The notes under the pieces are model-generated. The model worked only from the letters and a program-made list of their open reading frames with translations. It made no database searches and was not told the DNA's origin. 64,000 nucleotides of DNA from Acinetobacter haemolyticus CIP 64.3 = MTCC 9819. Lineage in GTDB: Bacteria > Pseudomonadota > Gammaproteobacteria > Pseudomonadales > Moraxellaceae. Positions 18,163 to 28,013 of this stretch are shown here, piece after piece; position 1 is the first letter of the stretch, and each line of letters starts with the position of its first letter. Location of the stretch: assembly GCF_000369065.1 (NCBI RefSeq), contig NZ_KB849799.1, positions 369,522 to 433,521 of the forward strand. The letters run 5' to 3'. Position numbers and translations under genes: made by a program.

Positions 18163-18729
18163 ATGTCAAAAAAAGAAGATATTATTACCACAGCGTTACG
18201 ACTGTTTAACTCGCATAGTTACAATTCGGTTGGGGTTGATCGGATCATAAGCGAGTCTAATGTCGCAAAAATGACATTTTACAAATATTTCCCTTCCAAG
18301 GAAAAATTAATTCAAGAATGTCTGATCCAACGCAATCAAAATTTACAAGCCTCGTTAAATTTAACACTAGCAGAGTGTGACCCAACAGATCATTTGGGAC
18401 AGCTTAGAGCAATTTTTGAATGGTATTCAGCATGGTTCAATAGTGACGATTTTAACGGCTGCATGTTCCAAAAAGCACTCGATGAAGTTATTAAAATCTA
18501 CCCTTCGACTTTGGAACCAGCAACACAATATAAAATTTGGTTGACGGCACTCATTGAAAACTTGCTTGCGAATCTTGGGATTCAAAATCCAATCCATCTG
18601 GCAACACTCATTGTAAGCATACTTGATGGTATGACAATACAGGCACATGTCAACAAAAGCTCAGTCGATATTAATGAGTATTGGAAACGTGTAAATCAAT
18701 TAATCAGTTTTGAGCAAGCACTAACATAA
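18163..18729 (+). CDS. TetR/AcrR family transcriptional regulator
   Basis: A 188-residue protein with an N-terminal TetR helix-turn-helix: VGVDRIISESNVAKMTFYKY and FPSKEKLIQE (residues ~24-50), and a ligand-binding C-terminal domain without recognisable ligand. CGAGGCG just upstream of the ATG serves as ribosome site. No divergent or adjacent partner gene shows its target; the ISAba1-like insertion lies 219 bp upstream and may have separated it from original neighbours or promoter sites. Confidence 0.88.
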   Translation: MSKKEDIITTALRLFNSHSYNSVGVDRIISESNVAKMTFYKYFPSKEKLIQECLIQRNQNLQASLNLTLAECDPTDHLGQLRAIFEWYSAWFNSDDFNGCMFQKALDEVIKIYPSTLEPATQYKIWLTALIENLLANLGIQNPIHLATLIVSILDGMTIQAHVNKSSVDINEYWKRVNQLISFEQALT

Positions 18730-19260
18730 ACAGCTCTATCCCTTTAGTCATAGAGGGATAGCTTATAAAAAATAATGTGATAAAAAAATAAAGCGTGATT
18801 TATAATTATTTTTCTGGCTCACGCTTGCGTCTGAGTGTAAAAGAATAATAAGTATTATTACCCTCTGGCGGTTATGTTTTCACATCTCCGATCCTTTTTA
18901 TGCAGACAGATTATTCTGTCTTATTGGCAATTGTATACAATTTTTCACAAAGCACAATCATTATTTTAATTTTTTGCATATTTTTAGATATATTAACAAC
19001 TTAATTTTATTGTTTAACAAAAATTAATAATTACTACTTACATCAGAATGGATTGATCCGTTTTTAAGCAATAAAAATTATTTTGTGAATTACATCTATA
19101 ATAAACATTATTTTTGAGATATAAATCACAAAAACACATATACTTATTAGATTTTTTGATATGATATGTCATTAAAATCCATTGCAATTATGCAGTTTTA
19201 CTACATTTTTTCCCATTTCTCACCTTATACTAGACCCGGTTTTCTGGTAGTGATGAGCGT
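18730..19260. other. Intergenic, AT-rich; possible terminator and regulator promoter
   Basis: No ORF is supported. An 8-bp inverted repeat, CTATCCCT...AGGGATAG (18736-18761), may terminate the TetR transcript. The right end should hold the promoter/operator of the ArsR-type gene; dyads around GATATGATATGTCAT (about 19159) are candidates only. Confidence 0.35.
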
Positions 19261-19578
19261 ATGCAAAAGGATCTTGAAATTGAGGCAATGAGAGAGTCTG
19301 CTGATATCGTTGTAAATGTACTTAAATCTCTTGCAAATACTGATCGATTAATCATTTTGTGTCATCTAACTCAAAAAGAGCTCAATGTTTCTCAAATTGC
19401 CGAAGTAACAAAAATTGTTCAACCCACACTTTCACAACAACTGATGATGTTGCGTAAAAGTAAAGTAGTATCTACTCGCAGAGATGGTAAACAAATTTTT
19501 TACTCTATCCTTGATCCCAAACTCAGTATTCTTTTAGAAACCTTATATAAACATTATTGTCCCCAAGTAGAAGTTTAA
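19261..19578 (+). CDS. ArsR-family regulator with persulfide-sensor cysteine spacing (BigR/YgaV/SqrR-like)
   Basis: The 105-residue winged-helix protein has the ArsR core: LKSLANTDRLIILCHL, LNVSQIAEV, QPTLSQQLMMLRKSKVV and RRDGKQIFYSI. It lacks the ELCVCDL metal site. Instead it has exactly two cysteines, Cys34 (ILCHL) and Cys100 (HYCP), 66 residues apart, the same spacing as the redox pair of BigR, SqrR and YgaV, which form a tetrasulfide bridge in response to reactive sulfur. The downstream SulP transporter 68 bp away is a likely target (inference). The fold is secure; persulfide sensing follows from residue placement. Confidence 0.82.
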   Translation: MQKDLEIEAMRESADIVVNVLKSLANTDRLIILCHLTQKELNVSQIAEVTKIVQPTLSQQLMMLRKSKVVSTRRDGKQIFYSILDPKLSILLETLYKHYCPQVEV

Positions 19579-19646
19579 ATTATCTCTCCTTTGTTTAGCA
19601 TTTTTTCTGCATAATATATATAAATTTATGATTTAGAATATTATGC

Positions 19647-21353
19647 ATGAAACTGCTAATGCCTGACTTTGATAGATTATTTCCAGCTCGTAAATGGTTG
19701 AGTCATTATCAAACAGCAAGTTTTAAGGCTGACCTAGTCGCAGCCTTAATCGTACTTGCTATGCTTGTCCCACAAGGCATGGCTTATGCAATGTTAGCAG
19801 GACTACCTCCAATCATGGGTATATACGCAAGTATTTTGCCAATGATCATTTATGCCTTTACGGGCAGTAGTTCAACACTTTCAATCGGTCCTGTTGCCAT
19901 TATTTCAATGATGGTTTTTGCAGCATTGAATCCCCTATTTACAGTGGGATCTCAAGCCTATATTGAAGCAGCCTGCCTACTTGCCGTCTTAGTTGGTTTG
20001 ATCTCATTTGTTCTTGGCATTTTCCGTTTTGGATTTTTAATCCAACTGATTAGCCACCCCGTGATCAAAAGTTTTATCATCGCGTCTACTTTATTAATTG
20101 CCTTGGGACAATTTAAGTTCTTATTTGCTATTCCTTTACAAGCGAACAATATTCCTGAGTTTATTATTAGTCTTCAACAAAATTTTCATCAAATCAGTTT
20201 AAGTAACTTTAGTATCGGAATTATTTCAATTGTCTTACTGTTCTTATTGCCTAAATTAATTCGATCAGGTTTTATAAACAGAATCATTCCATTGTTGATT
20301 CTACTTTGCTCTATTCTCATCATGACATTTATCATTAATAGCAGTCACTATTCAATTCAAACGGTTGGTGTCATCCCCTCAGCTTTACCCAGTTTTCATT
20401 TTCCATCTTGGAACTGGAATTTGGTAATACAATTACTCCCAAGTGCTTTTATGATCGCCATGATTAGCTTTATTGAGTCACTGGCCATAGCACAGGCAAC
20501 TGCGCTAAAAAAACGTGACGATCTAAACAGCAACCAAGAACTGATCGCTCTTGGCTTAGCCAATATCGCTGCTGGCATAAATTCTGGTTTTGCAGTTTCA
20601 GGTAGTTTATCTCGTACTGTAGTCAATGCTGATGCTGGCGCAAAAACCCCTATGGCAGGTGTTCTATCTTCCATCTTGATGATCGTTGTCAGTTTATATT
20701 TTACCGGATTTTTTCAAAATCTACCTTTAGCAGTCTTGGCTGCAACCATCGTTGTTTCTATCTGGAAGTTGATAACACTGAGTCCTTTTATTGAGACATG
20801 GCGATATTCAAAAGCAGATGGTTTGGCAATGTGGGCAACTTTTATCGGCGTAACCTGTATTGATATCACGACAGGATTAATCATTGGAATTATTTTAACG
20901 TTTGTACTATTACTGTGGCGTGTCAGCCGACCACATATCGCGGTGATCGGATTAGTAGAAGGCACGCAGCATTTTAGAAATATATCTCACTATAAAGTAA
21001 TTACCTCGCCTGATATCGTTTCATTTCGTGTTGATGAAAATCTAAGCTTTCTCAACGCACATGTACTGAAAGGCTACATCATTACTCACGTGAGTCAAAA
21101 CCCTCAACTACAGCATGTTGTCATTAATTGCTCAAGCATTAGCAACATCGATCTGAGTGCACTTGAAATGTTGGAGGAAATAAACATAGAGTTATCACTT
21201 TTAAATATTCAACTACACCTTTCCGAAGTCAAAAGTCCTGTGATGGAAAAGCTAATCAAATCAGCTTTGATCAAGGAATTGTCTGGACAAGTTTTTCTAA
21301 CACATTACCAAGCGATACAACAACTTTCGGAAAGCAGCGCGACAAAAAAGTAA
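19647..21353 (+). CDS. SulP-family anion (sulfate-type) permease with STAS domain
   Basis: The 568-residue membrane protein opens with the SulP pattern LVAALIVLAMLVPQGMAYAMLAGLPP, visible as LVPQGMAYAMLAGLPP near residue 40, has about 12-14 membrane segments, and ends with a cytoplasmic STAS domain (HVVINCSSISNIDLSALEML). Such carriers move sulfate, bicarbonate or other anions. It sits 68 bp behind an ArsR-type gene with a probable sulfur-sensing Cys pair, suggesting control by reactive sulfur. Two nearby ATGs (19647 and 19659) are possible starts. Confidence 0.92.
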   Translation: MKLLMPDFDRLFPARKWLSHYQTASFKADLVAALIVLAMLVPQGMAYAMLAGLPPIMGIYASILPMIIYAFTGSSSTLSIGPVAIISMMVFAALNPLFTVGSQAYIEAACLLAVLVGLISFVLGIFRFGFLIQLISHPVIKSFIIASTLLIALGQFKFLFAIPLQANNIPEFIISLQQNFHQISLSNFSIGIISIVLLFLLPKLIRSGFINRIIPLLILLCSILIMTFIINSSHYSIQTVGVIPSALPSFHFPSWNWNLVIQLLPSAFMIAMISFIESLAIAQATALKKRDDLNSNQELIALGLANIAAGINSGFAVSGSLSRTVVNADAGAKTPMAGVLSSILMIVVSLYFTGFFQNLPLAVLAATIVVSIWKLITLSPFIETWRYSKADGLAMWATFIGVTCIDITTGLIIGIILTFVLLLWRVSRPHIAVIGLVEGTQHFRNISHYKVITSPDIVSFRVDENLSFLNAHVLKGYIITHVSQNPQLQHVVINCSSISNIDLSALEMLEEINIELSLLNIQLHLSEVKSPVMEKLIKSALIKELSGQVFLTHYQAIQQLSESSATKK

Positions 21354-21545
21354 TTTATAGCTCTTTTTTTATTCAAAAAGATATGGCATATTTTTTAAAA
21401 ATACTTTTTAAAAACATTGTGTTATTTTTTAAATTATTTTTAAAGCAATTCGCTTGCAAAAAAAATTTTAATATTCACGGTTCTTAGGTATAGAATACGG
21501 CGCTTGTTTAACCTTAAATCGTGCATAGGTTTATAAGGCCTTCAT

Positions 21546-22748
21546 ATGTTTAATGTATTGTCTCGCTTGAGTTTAGTTAGCAAAATTATTATCGCTATTT
21601 TTTTAGGGGTCGGCGTGGCATTGCTCTTCCCAAATGTCACACCTTACCTAAGTTTATTAGGTGAGTTATTCATCAAGGCTTTAAAATCTGTCGCACCAAT
21701 TTTAGTTTTTGTACTTGTACTCTCTTCTATCGCAAACTTCAAAGTCGGTCAAAATGCGAATTTAAAACCAGTACTGACACTCTACTTATTAGGAATGCTC
21801 CTTGCTGCTTTCAGTGCAGTGATTGCGAGTATTCTCTTTCCAAGTCAACTGTTTTTACATTTAGCGGCGCAATCAGAACTACAAGCACCCGGCAATCTGG
21901 CTGAGATTTTAAAGAACCTCATGCTGAGTTTTATTGCAAACCCAGTACAAGCAATCAGTGATGCTAATTTTATCGGTATTTTAGCATGGGCTGTTGGTCT
22001 TGGCTTAGCTTTACGTCACAGTTCTGACAATACAAAACATGTGCTCACTGATGTTTCGAATGCGGTCAATAAAATTATCCATATCGTGATTGCTTTTGCA
22101 CCAGTGGGTATTTTTGGTTTGGTTGCAGTAACCTTTGCAGATGCTGGTTTTGCAACCTTAGCAAGCTATGCACATTTGTTGATGGTTCTCATCGGTACAA
22201 TGATTTTTGTCGCATTAGTGATAAATCCAATTTTAGTTGGAATCACCATGCGTTCGAACCCATATCCACTGGTCTTCAAATGTTTAAAAGAGAGTGGAAT
22301 TACCGCCTTTTTTACACGTAGTTCCGCTGCCAATATTCCCGTAAACTTAGACCTTGCACATCGCTTAGGTGTCAATGAAGCAACTGCCGGTGTATCCATT
22401 CCACTTGGTGCAACCATTAACATGGCCGGGGCTGCTGTTACAGTGACTGTTTTAACGTTAGCGGCTGTGAACACACTTGGTATTCACGTAGACTTTAGCA
22501 CTATGGTCATCTTATCTGTCGTTGCAGCAGTTTCTGCTTGCGGTGCTTCGGGTGTTGCTGGTGGTTCATTATTACTCATCCCTGTTGCTTGTAGCTTATT
22601 TGGTATATCATCTGAGATTGCTATGCAGGTCGTCGCGATTGGTATGATTATTAGTGTATTGCAGGACTCAACTGAGACTGCACTTAACTCATCGACTGAC
22701 GTTCTATTTACTGCAGCCGTAGATTTTAGAAACCGCCAAGACTCATAG
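21546..22748 (+). CDS. sstT: Serine/threonine:Na+ symporter
   Basis: The 400-residue dicarboxylate/amino acid:cation symporter matches SstT throughout: [18 protein letters not shown] at the N-terminus, [35 protein letters not shown], and [19 protein letters not shown]. It takes up serine and threonine with sodium. It starts with an ATG at 21546; the next gene begins 7 bp after its stop, suggesting an operon with the DUF1275 and DUF2058 genes. Confidence 0.95.
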   Translation: MFNVLSRLSLVSKIIIAIFLGVGVALLFPNVTPYLSLLGELFIKALKSVAPILVFVLVLSSIANFKVGQNANLKPVLTLYLLGMLLAAFSAVIASILFPSQLFLHLAAQSELQAPGNLAEILKNLMLSFIANPVQAISDANFIGILAWAVGLGLALRHSSDNTKHVLTDVSNAVNKIIHIVIAFAPVGIFGLVAVTFADAGFATLASYAHLLMVLIGTMIFVALVINPILVGITMRSNPYPLVFKCLKESGITAFFTRSSAANIPVNLDLAHRLGVNEATAGVSIPLGATINMAGAAVTVTVLTLAAVNTLGIHVDFSTMVILSVVAAVSACGASGVAGGSLLLIPVACSLFGISSEIAMQVVAIGMIISVLQDSTETALNSSTDVLFTAAVDFRNRQDS

Positions 22749-22754
22749 GTCAGT

Positions 22755-23435
22755 ATGCCTTTTCAACGTTTACCAAACTGGATTCAACTGGGTGCTTTTT
22801 TATTGGCATTGAATGCAGGGATGGTAAACGTTCTCGGTTTATTCACCGTACTTCACCAGTCTGTTTCCCACATGACAGGAAATGCCAGCCTACTCGCAAT
22901 GAGCTTGGTAAATTGGCAGCCAGATCACCTTCTTTATCTCAGCCTCGTTTTGATTTGTTATGTGATTGGTTCATTTTATAGTGGACTGATTCTAGGCAAT
23001 GGCAATGTAGCGCTTGGTCGCCATTATGGCTTTCCATTAAGTCTAGTCGCGATTTTCCTATTTCTAACATGGTTACTTATTCCTTATTTTCCACGATATG
23101 GTTTACTTTGGGCATGCGTCGCCATGGGCGTTCAAAATGCAATGGTCAGCCACTATAAGGGTGCAATTATTCGTACTACCCACCTATCAGGTGTACTCAC
23201 TGATATCGGCCTAGCATTAGGTTATAAAGCCCGTGGATTGCATGTAGAAAGACGTCGCATTTTTCTTCACTTACTTATTTTTTTCGGTTTTTTAGTCGGT
23301 GGTGTGCTTGCCAGCATGCTCTATCCTTACCTACAATTACAAACCTTCCTCATTCCTACAGCTTTAAGCTTAATAATGAGTGTGGCATATTGGATTTATT
23401 ATTTTCGTTCTCCATCAAATTTAAATTCGGACTAA
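22755..23435 (+). CDS. YoaK/DUF1275 family membrane protein
   Basis: The 226-residue protein has about six membrane helices and the family signatures ALNAGMVNVLGLF, SVSHMTGNASLLAM and TTHLSGVLTDIGLALG. The family's function is unknown. It lies 7 bp after sstT and 3 bp before a DUF2058 gene, so the three are probably co-transcribed. Confidence 0.88.
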   Translation: MPFQRLPNWIQLGAFLLALNAGMVNVLGLFTVLHQSVSHMTGNASLLAMSLVNWQPDHLLYLSLVLICYVIGSFYSGLILGNGNVALGRHYGFPLSLVAIFLFLTWLLIPYFPRYGLLWACVAMGVQNAMVSHYKGAIIRTTHLSGVLTDIGLALGYKARGLHVERRRIFLHLLIFFGFLVGGVLASMLYPYLQLQTFLIPTALSLIMSVAYWIYYFRSPSNLNSD

Positions 23436-23438
23436 ATC

Positions 23439-23978
23439 ATGGTTAAAAATGCACTTCAAGCTCAGTTATTAAAAGCAGGTTTGTTGGATAATAAAAAAGC
23501 GAAAAAGCTCACTAAACAAGTTCAGCATGAACAACGTCTTGGACAAAATGATGACGCTGCATTAAAGGCCGATATTGATCGAGCTAAACAAGAAAAAATC
23601 GCCAAAGACCAAGCATTAAACTCAGAAAAACAACGTATTTTAGAAGAAAAAGCACTAAAAGCATCGATCATTCAAATGATCAAACAACACAAAGTTCTAC
23701 AAACTGAAGGTGATATTGCCTACCAATTTATTGATGACAATAAAATTAAAAAAGTTTATCTATCTCAACAAGTATATAACGCGCTTGTTTCAGGTTCACT
23801 TGTGATTGCAAAAGATCAAGAAAGTTACGCCTATCTCCCTAAAGCCTTGGCAGATAAAATCAATCAAAAAATGCAGGGCTTTATCTTGGTAAACAACAAC
23901 AGCGAACAAAATAATGAAACTACCGACGAAGATGATCCGTATGCAGCCTATGTTATTCCTGATGATCTCATGTGGTAA
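23439..23978 (+). CDS. DUF2058 family protein (YaiL-like)
   Basis: A 179-residue soluble protein. The first ~80 residues are highly charged and helical (KAKKLTKQVQHEQRLG and so on), followed by a globular domain with YQFIDDNKIKKVYLSQQVYN, typical of DUF2058. E. coli YaiL is reported as ribosome- or nucleoid-associated, but no role is established. It follows the DUF1275 gene by 3 bp. Confidence 0.85.
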   Translation: MVKNALQAQLLKAGLLDNKKAKKLTKQVQHEQRLGQNDDAALKADIDRAKQEKIAKDQALNSEKQRILEEKALKASIIQMIKQHKVLQTEGDIAYQFIDDNKIKKVYLSQQVYNALVSGSLVIAKDQESYAYLPKALADKINQKMQGFILVNNNSEQNNETTDEDDPYAAYVIPDDLMW

Positions 23979-24095
23979 ATCCTGCACATATTATGTAAAA
24001 ACGTCTTACAAATCGTATATAAACTGTGATTTAAAATAATATCCCCACAATTCCACCTTACAATCCTTGCTTAAAGAATCGTAAGGTATTTGGGT

Positions 24096-25355
24096 TTGAA
24101 TTATTTAGATTTTATCCGTGAAATAAAAGTTGAGTTGAGTCAATATCCTTTATTGGAAATGTTGATTGCTTTAACAATTCTAATATTATTTGCAGCACTG
24201 GCAAATTTTATTGCTAAACGAATCATTGTTCGTGGAATACGACACTTAATTACCAAACTTAAATCCCCAAATCAGTCTATTTTTGCACAACATAGTGTTA
24301 CCCGCCGTTTTGCCAATATTGTTCCAGCCATTGTTATTATGAATGGAATTACAACTGTCCCTCATCTACCAGAGAAAGTAGTCAGTTTTGTGCAAATGGG
24401 CGCACAAGCTTTTATTTTCCTTACCCTTGCGCTGACAGTGAGTGAAGCACTTAATATTTTTAATCTGATCTATCAACGTAATCCAAAATCAAGAAACAAA
24501 CCGATCAAAGGTTATTTACAGCTTGTTAAGCTGATCTTATTTGTGGTTTGCGGTCTAATGATCTTGGGCACTTTTCTCAAAAAAGATGTATTTACCCTAC
24601 TCGCCGGTTTTGGTGCAATGGCAGCCGTGTTGATGTTGGTTTTCCAGAACACTATTCTTTCATTGGTAGCGAGTGTACAAATCGCATCTTATGATATGGT
24701 TCGTATTGGAGACTGGATTGAAATGCCATCTTTAAATGCTGATGGCGATGTCATTGATATGTCATTACATACTGTGACTGTTCAAAACTTTGATAAAACC
24801 TACACCACCATTCCAACGAATAAGTTAGTTACAGATACTTTTCGAAACTGGCGTGGCATGAGTAACTCAGGTTGTCGCCGTATGAAACGCTCACTGTTCA
24901 TTGATCAAAGTAGTGTTCATTTCATGAGCGAAGAAGAGCAACAAAAGCTAAGAGATTTTTTATTATTGGATCAATACTTAGATTCTAAAAAATCTGAAAT
25001 ACAAGAATTTAATAATCACCTAAGTAATCAATCTCGATATAACCAAAGACGCTTAACTAATTTAGGGACTTTCAGAGCTTACGTTGAGTTCTACTTGCGT
25101 CAACATAGTGGCATTGCTCAAAATCAAACGATCTTGGTTCGCCAACTGCAACCAACCAGTGAAGGTTTACCTTTAGAAATTTATGCATTTACCAATACAA
25201 TTGCTTGGGCTTCTTATGAAGCAATTCAGTCTGATATTTTCGATCATTTAATTGCAATTATCCCAGAGTTTGGATTAAGAATTTACCAAGCACCGTCTGG
25301 ATATGATTTTCAAAACCTTAACAACGACCATATAGACACTAAAAATGTGACTTAA
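24096..25355 (+). CDS. Mechanosensitive ion channel, MscS family (YbdG-like)
   Basis: About 419 residues with several N-terminal membrane helices, a pore-helix region LLAGFGAMAAVLMLVFQNTI and the beta domain VRIGDWIEMPSLNADGDVID, followed by a cytoplasmic domain with the YbdG/MscM-type features TTIPTNKLVTDTFRNW and RQLQPTSEGLPLEIYAF. It would relieve osmotic downshock. No ATG fits: TTG at 24096, 9 bp after TAAGG, is preferred over TTG at 24090, which is too close to that site. Confidence 0.88.
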   Translation: MNYLDFIREIKVELSQYPLLEMLIALTILILFAALANFIAKRIIVRGIRHLITKLKSPNQSIFAQHSVTRRFANIVPAIVIMNGITTVPHLPEKVVSFVQMGAQAFIFLTLALTVSEALNIFNLIYQRNPKSRNKPIKGYLQLVKLILFVVCGLMILGTFLKKDVFTLLAGFGAMAAVLMLVFQNTILSLVASVQIASYDMVRIGDWIEMPSLNADGDVIDMSLHTVTVQNFDKTYTTIPTNKLVTDTFRNWRGMSNSGCRRMKRSLFIDQSSVHFMSEEEQQKLRDFLLLDQYLDSKKSEIQEFNNHLSNQSRYNQRRLTNLGTFRAYVEFYLRQHSGIAQNQTILVRQLQPTSEGLPLEIYAFTNTIAWASYEAIQSDIFDHLIAIIPEFGLRIYQAPSGYDFQNLNNDHIDTKNVT

Positions 25356-25362
25356 ATTTTTA

Positions 25363-25412
25363 ATGGCTTGAGTTTTTACTAAATTCTATGCAGCAAAGAC
25401 TCAAGCCATAGG
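25363..25412 (+). terminator. Possible terminator after the MscS gene
   Basis: ATGGCTTGAGT (25363-25373) and ACTCAAGCCAT (ending near 25412) form an 11-bp perfect inverted repeat with a long loop just after the stop codon. A T-run lies in the loop rather than after it, so it is a weak call. Confidence 0.4.
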
Positions 25413-25505
25413 TAGGTTAAATTGACTTATAATGGGAAAAATATCTAAACCCTTAATCTTTTTTCTTAATTTATTCTTAAAGAGCCTCTCTTATACTGAA
25501 TAAAG

Positions 25506-25682
25506 TTATTTGGTCCACTTAAATAAATTTAGATTAAACTCATAAATTAATAAGAAAGCAGCAACCATCAGTGCAATTGCAATTGCGATGAGAACAAAAT
25601 CGGTTGAAGGAATCCCCATAACCAAGAAAAAAACACCAGCGATGAACAATAAACAAGCGCCTAAATTTCCAACTCTTTTCAA
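25506..25682 (-). CDS. Small two-helix membrane protein (58 aa), unrecognised
   Basis: A 58-residue frame on the minus strand starts at TTG 25682 with GGAAG seven bases upstream and ends at TAA 25506. It encodes two hydrophobic helices (LGACLLFIAGVFFLVMGI and FVLIAIAIALMVAAFLLI) and a polar C-terminus FNLNLFKWTK. Composition and the ribosome site favour a real gene, but the TTG start and absence of a known family keep this tentative. It is convergent with the MscS gene. Confidence 0.55.
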   Translation of the reverse strand: MKRVGNLGACLLFIAGVFFLVMGIPSTDFVLIAIAIALMVAAFLLIYEFNLNLFKWTK

Positions 25683-25966
25683 CTTTTCACTTCCGTATAA
25701 ATGTGTAACAAGTCACAATTATCCACGTTTTTTGCAAAAAATCCAGTGCGATTATCGCTCAATTTAAACCATTTATCTTGTCTATGATCATAAAAAACAA
25801 TTAAAAAAATTCATAACTGGCCTCTTTAAAAGTAATTAACTAATTTTTAATTTACTATTCACATTATTAGAAATATATATTCCAAATTAAATCACCCAGC
25901 AATCAACTAAAAATCAGATGATCATACATCTTAATTTAAAGCTAATTGCTGCAAAAAAGAACCAAG
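25683..25966. other. Intergenic between small membrane gene and TIM-barrel gene
   Basis: Strongly AT-rich, no ORF supported. It follows the leftward 618-residue gene and precedes the leftward small membrane gene, so it should hold that small gene's promoter. Confidence 0.35.
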
Positions 25967-27823
25967 TTATAAGTAAATTTCTGGAGGATAAGGTGTGTCG
26001 TCATTCACAGGTAAATGATATTCCTGCTGAATAAAAAAACCTTCTGGTGCTTGTTCAATATCAATAGTGATTGAATCCGACATAATTTGCGGATAAGCCC
26101 AAATAAATTGTTTCAATACTCCCAATACCTCATTATTTTCCATATCACCAAAGATACGTTGCCAAATTGGGGCTTGATACGGTTTTGTACGATCAAAACC
26201 ATAAAGATGAGCAATAGAGGCATCTGGTACAAAGCCTGCCAAATAGGCAATCTTGTCAGCTGGGTAGTTTAATTCTTGTACTGGAATTTCAGAGAGAACC
26301 TGATGTGCCAAACTTAATTTCGCCTCTAAAATCCAATCATAAGACTCAGTTGTAATATAATCGAAGTTTGGATACGCATAGTGATGACTTGGATAATTAA
26401 TATCTGTCACAAGTGTTTCTATTGGTGTTCGTATCGTCGGAAAGAAAATTAACGGACTAACTTTCGCATTTGGATGCTTTGCTTTAATTACAGTGCGTAG
26501 ATCTTGACATGTTTGCCCTAACTTATTTCTCAGCCATGCTTTGAATTCATCATAAGGTGTCCCCGTTTTATGCATAGCCTCATAGATGGTTCCAACATCT
26601 GGTGCGTATAATCCTGTATCCGCATGAAATGCCAGCTTAGTTGGAAAATCATAAATACACGGCAAATCAGTACCTTGGTTATACCACCACCATGGCTCCC
26701 CGATCTGCATATTGACCTCACATCCCGCTGCAGCCAATGTATCAGAAAACTCAATAAAAGCTTTGTGTAGGTAAGCCATTGCATTTTGATCACAGGGACT
26801 AAAAAAATAACTTGGCGGCTCATATCCAGTTCGGCCCAAATTACTATGCCAGTCCCGCTGCGCCCAGAGCTCATTTGCCGCAAGCGAATACATTTCAAAA
26901 CTCACGCCAAAGATAGGTTGCATATTTGCTTGATCTAACGCGTTAGAAAAATACTCATGCCACTTTAGCGCGCATGGATTCACAACATTTTCATTGCTCA
27001 CAAGCGTATCGGGAATCTGCCAAGTATTTAGATCACTGCGCCATTTCATCTCTGGGTATTTGGACATACCACAATAATGATTAATTAATCCCTGATAACC
27101 CAAGGCCTCAATATTATCCACCAAACGCTGAGGGTTTAAATCATAATGATCATCATAACTAGTACAAATGCCATGCTGGTGTTGAGCCACAATGACTCGC
27201 GTCAATGCTAGTCTGGCATTCACCCCTGTAGTAACCGAATTGATTATTCGAATATAACCATCCTCTGCTTGAGGCAAAGCAAGTGTCGAATGACCGTTAT
27301 AACTCATTGTAAATGCTGAAAATGAGATACGGTGAATATGAGTGACAGGAAAATCATCAGTCGCCGAAAAACCTGCCTTTACCGTATCCCAGTTAATCTG
27401 AATATGTGCAGTTCGTGAAGCTGGTTGATCGGCATAATTAAACAATACGATATAAGCAACTTTATCTTGACCTTGCTCACGGTAATGCACAGTCAATGTT
27501 GGGGTTAATGCTTCGTTATTTAAAGCTGGCATAGAAGCTGAAAGCTCAAGATCAAAATCCCAGATCATTCCTGAGTAATCATATTTCGTTTCATAAGCCA
27601 GAAACTTATGATCTTTTGCATCGTGTGAGTCCCAAACTATTCCAGCAAGATCTGTTGTGGTACGCGACCTAAATACCACTTCAAAACCATTTAAGTAATT
27701 GGTAATTGCAAAAGACATCGTTTGCGGACCATCAACCCGCCAATACGTTGGATTAAAACGATCAATTTGAGTAGTCTCAATCTTTAATTTAGGACTTTGT
27801 GAATAATCAGAATATTGTTGCAT
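25967..27823 (-). CDS. Orphan protein with glycosidase-like TIM-barrel features; possible phage-type tail sheath homologue
   Basis: A 618-residue protein with no signal peptide. Residues ~1-210 look like a beta-rich module (many aromatic and Thr residues). From ~220 the pattern alternates strand and helix like a TIM barrel, with GEPWWWY (Glu376) and TTESYDW (Glu493), about where acid/base and nucleophile glutamates sit in clan-A glycoside hydrolases. A short C-terminal beta module follows. I recall similar proteins annotated in Acinetobacter and phages as non-contractile tail sheath with a TIM-barrel domain, but cannot verify it. No phage genes flank it; it is divergent from an ABC exporter. 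Confidence 0.6.
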   Translation of the reverse strand: MQQYSDYSQSPKLKIETTQIDRFNPTYWRVDGPQTMSFAITNYLNGFEVVFRSRTTTDLAGIVWDSHDAKDHKFLAYETKYDYSGMIWDFDLELSASMPALNNEALTPTLTVHYREQGQDKVAYIVLFNYADQPASRTAHIQINWDTVKAGFSATDDFPVTHIHRISFSAFTMSYNGHSTLALPQAEDGYIRIINSVTTGVNARLALTRVIVAQHQHGICTSYDDHYDLNPQRLVDNIEALGYQGLINHYCGMSKYPEMKWRSDLNTWQIPDTLVSNENVVNPCALKWHEYFSNALDQANMQPIFGVSFEMYSLAANELWAQRDWHSNLGRTGYEPPSYFFSPCDQNAMAYLHKAFIEFSDTLAAAGCEVNMQIGEPWWWYNQGTDLPCIYDFPTKLAFHADTGLYAPDVGTIYEAMHKTGTPYDEFKAWLRNKLGQTCQDLRTVIKAKHPNAKVSPLIFFPTIRTPIETLVTDINYPSHHYAYPNFDYITTESYDWILEAKLSLAHQVLSEIPVQELNYPADKIAYLAGFVPDASIAHLYGFDRTKPYQAPIWQRIFGDMENNEVLGVLKQFIWAYPQIMSDSITIDIEQAPEGFFIQQEYHLPVNDDTPYPPEIYL

Positions 27824-28013
27824 GTGGTTTTTCTCAAGTGTTATTGATAATTATTAATATTAAGGAATAATAAAATTGTGTTTGTTTGATTATCATTAAT
27901 TACTTTATTTTTCTGCTATCCTATACAGCTAAAGCTAAAACTTTATACATACATTTAGATAATAGCAAAGCATTTAGCCATTGAATCTAAGTCTACGTCT
28001 TGAGGAAAAAACA

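Noticed and set aside
25967-27823. Prophage at the TIM-barrel gene
   Set aside because: No integrase, terminase, capsid or tail genes flank it, and neighbours are ordinary chromosomal genes.
27843-27904. Fur-box-like sequences (TGATAATTATTAATA, GATTATCATTAATTAC)
   Set aside because: AT-rich sequence gives such partial matches easily; the divergent genes have no iron-related function to support it.
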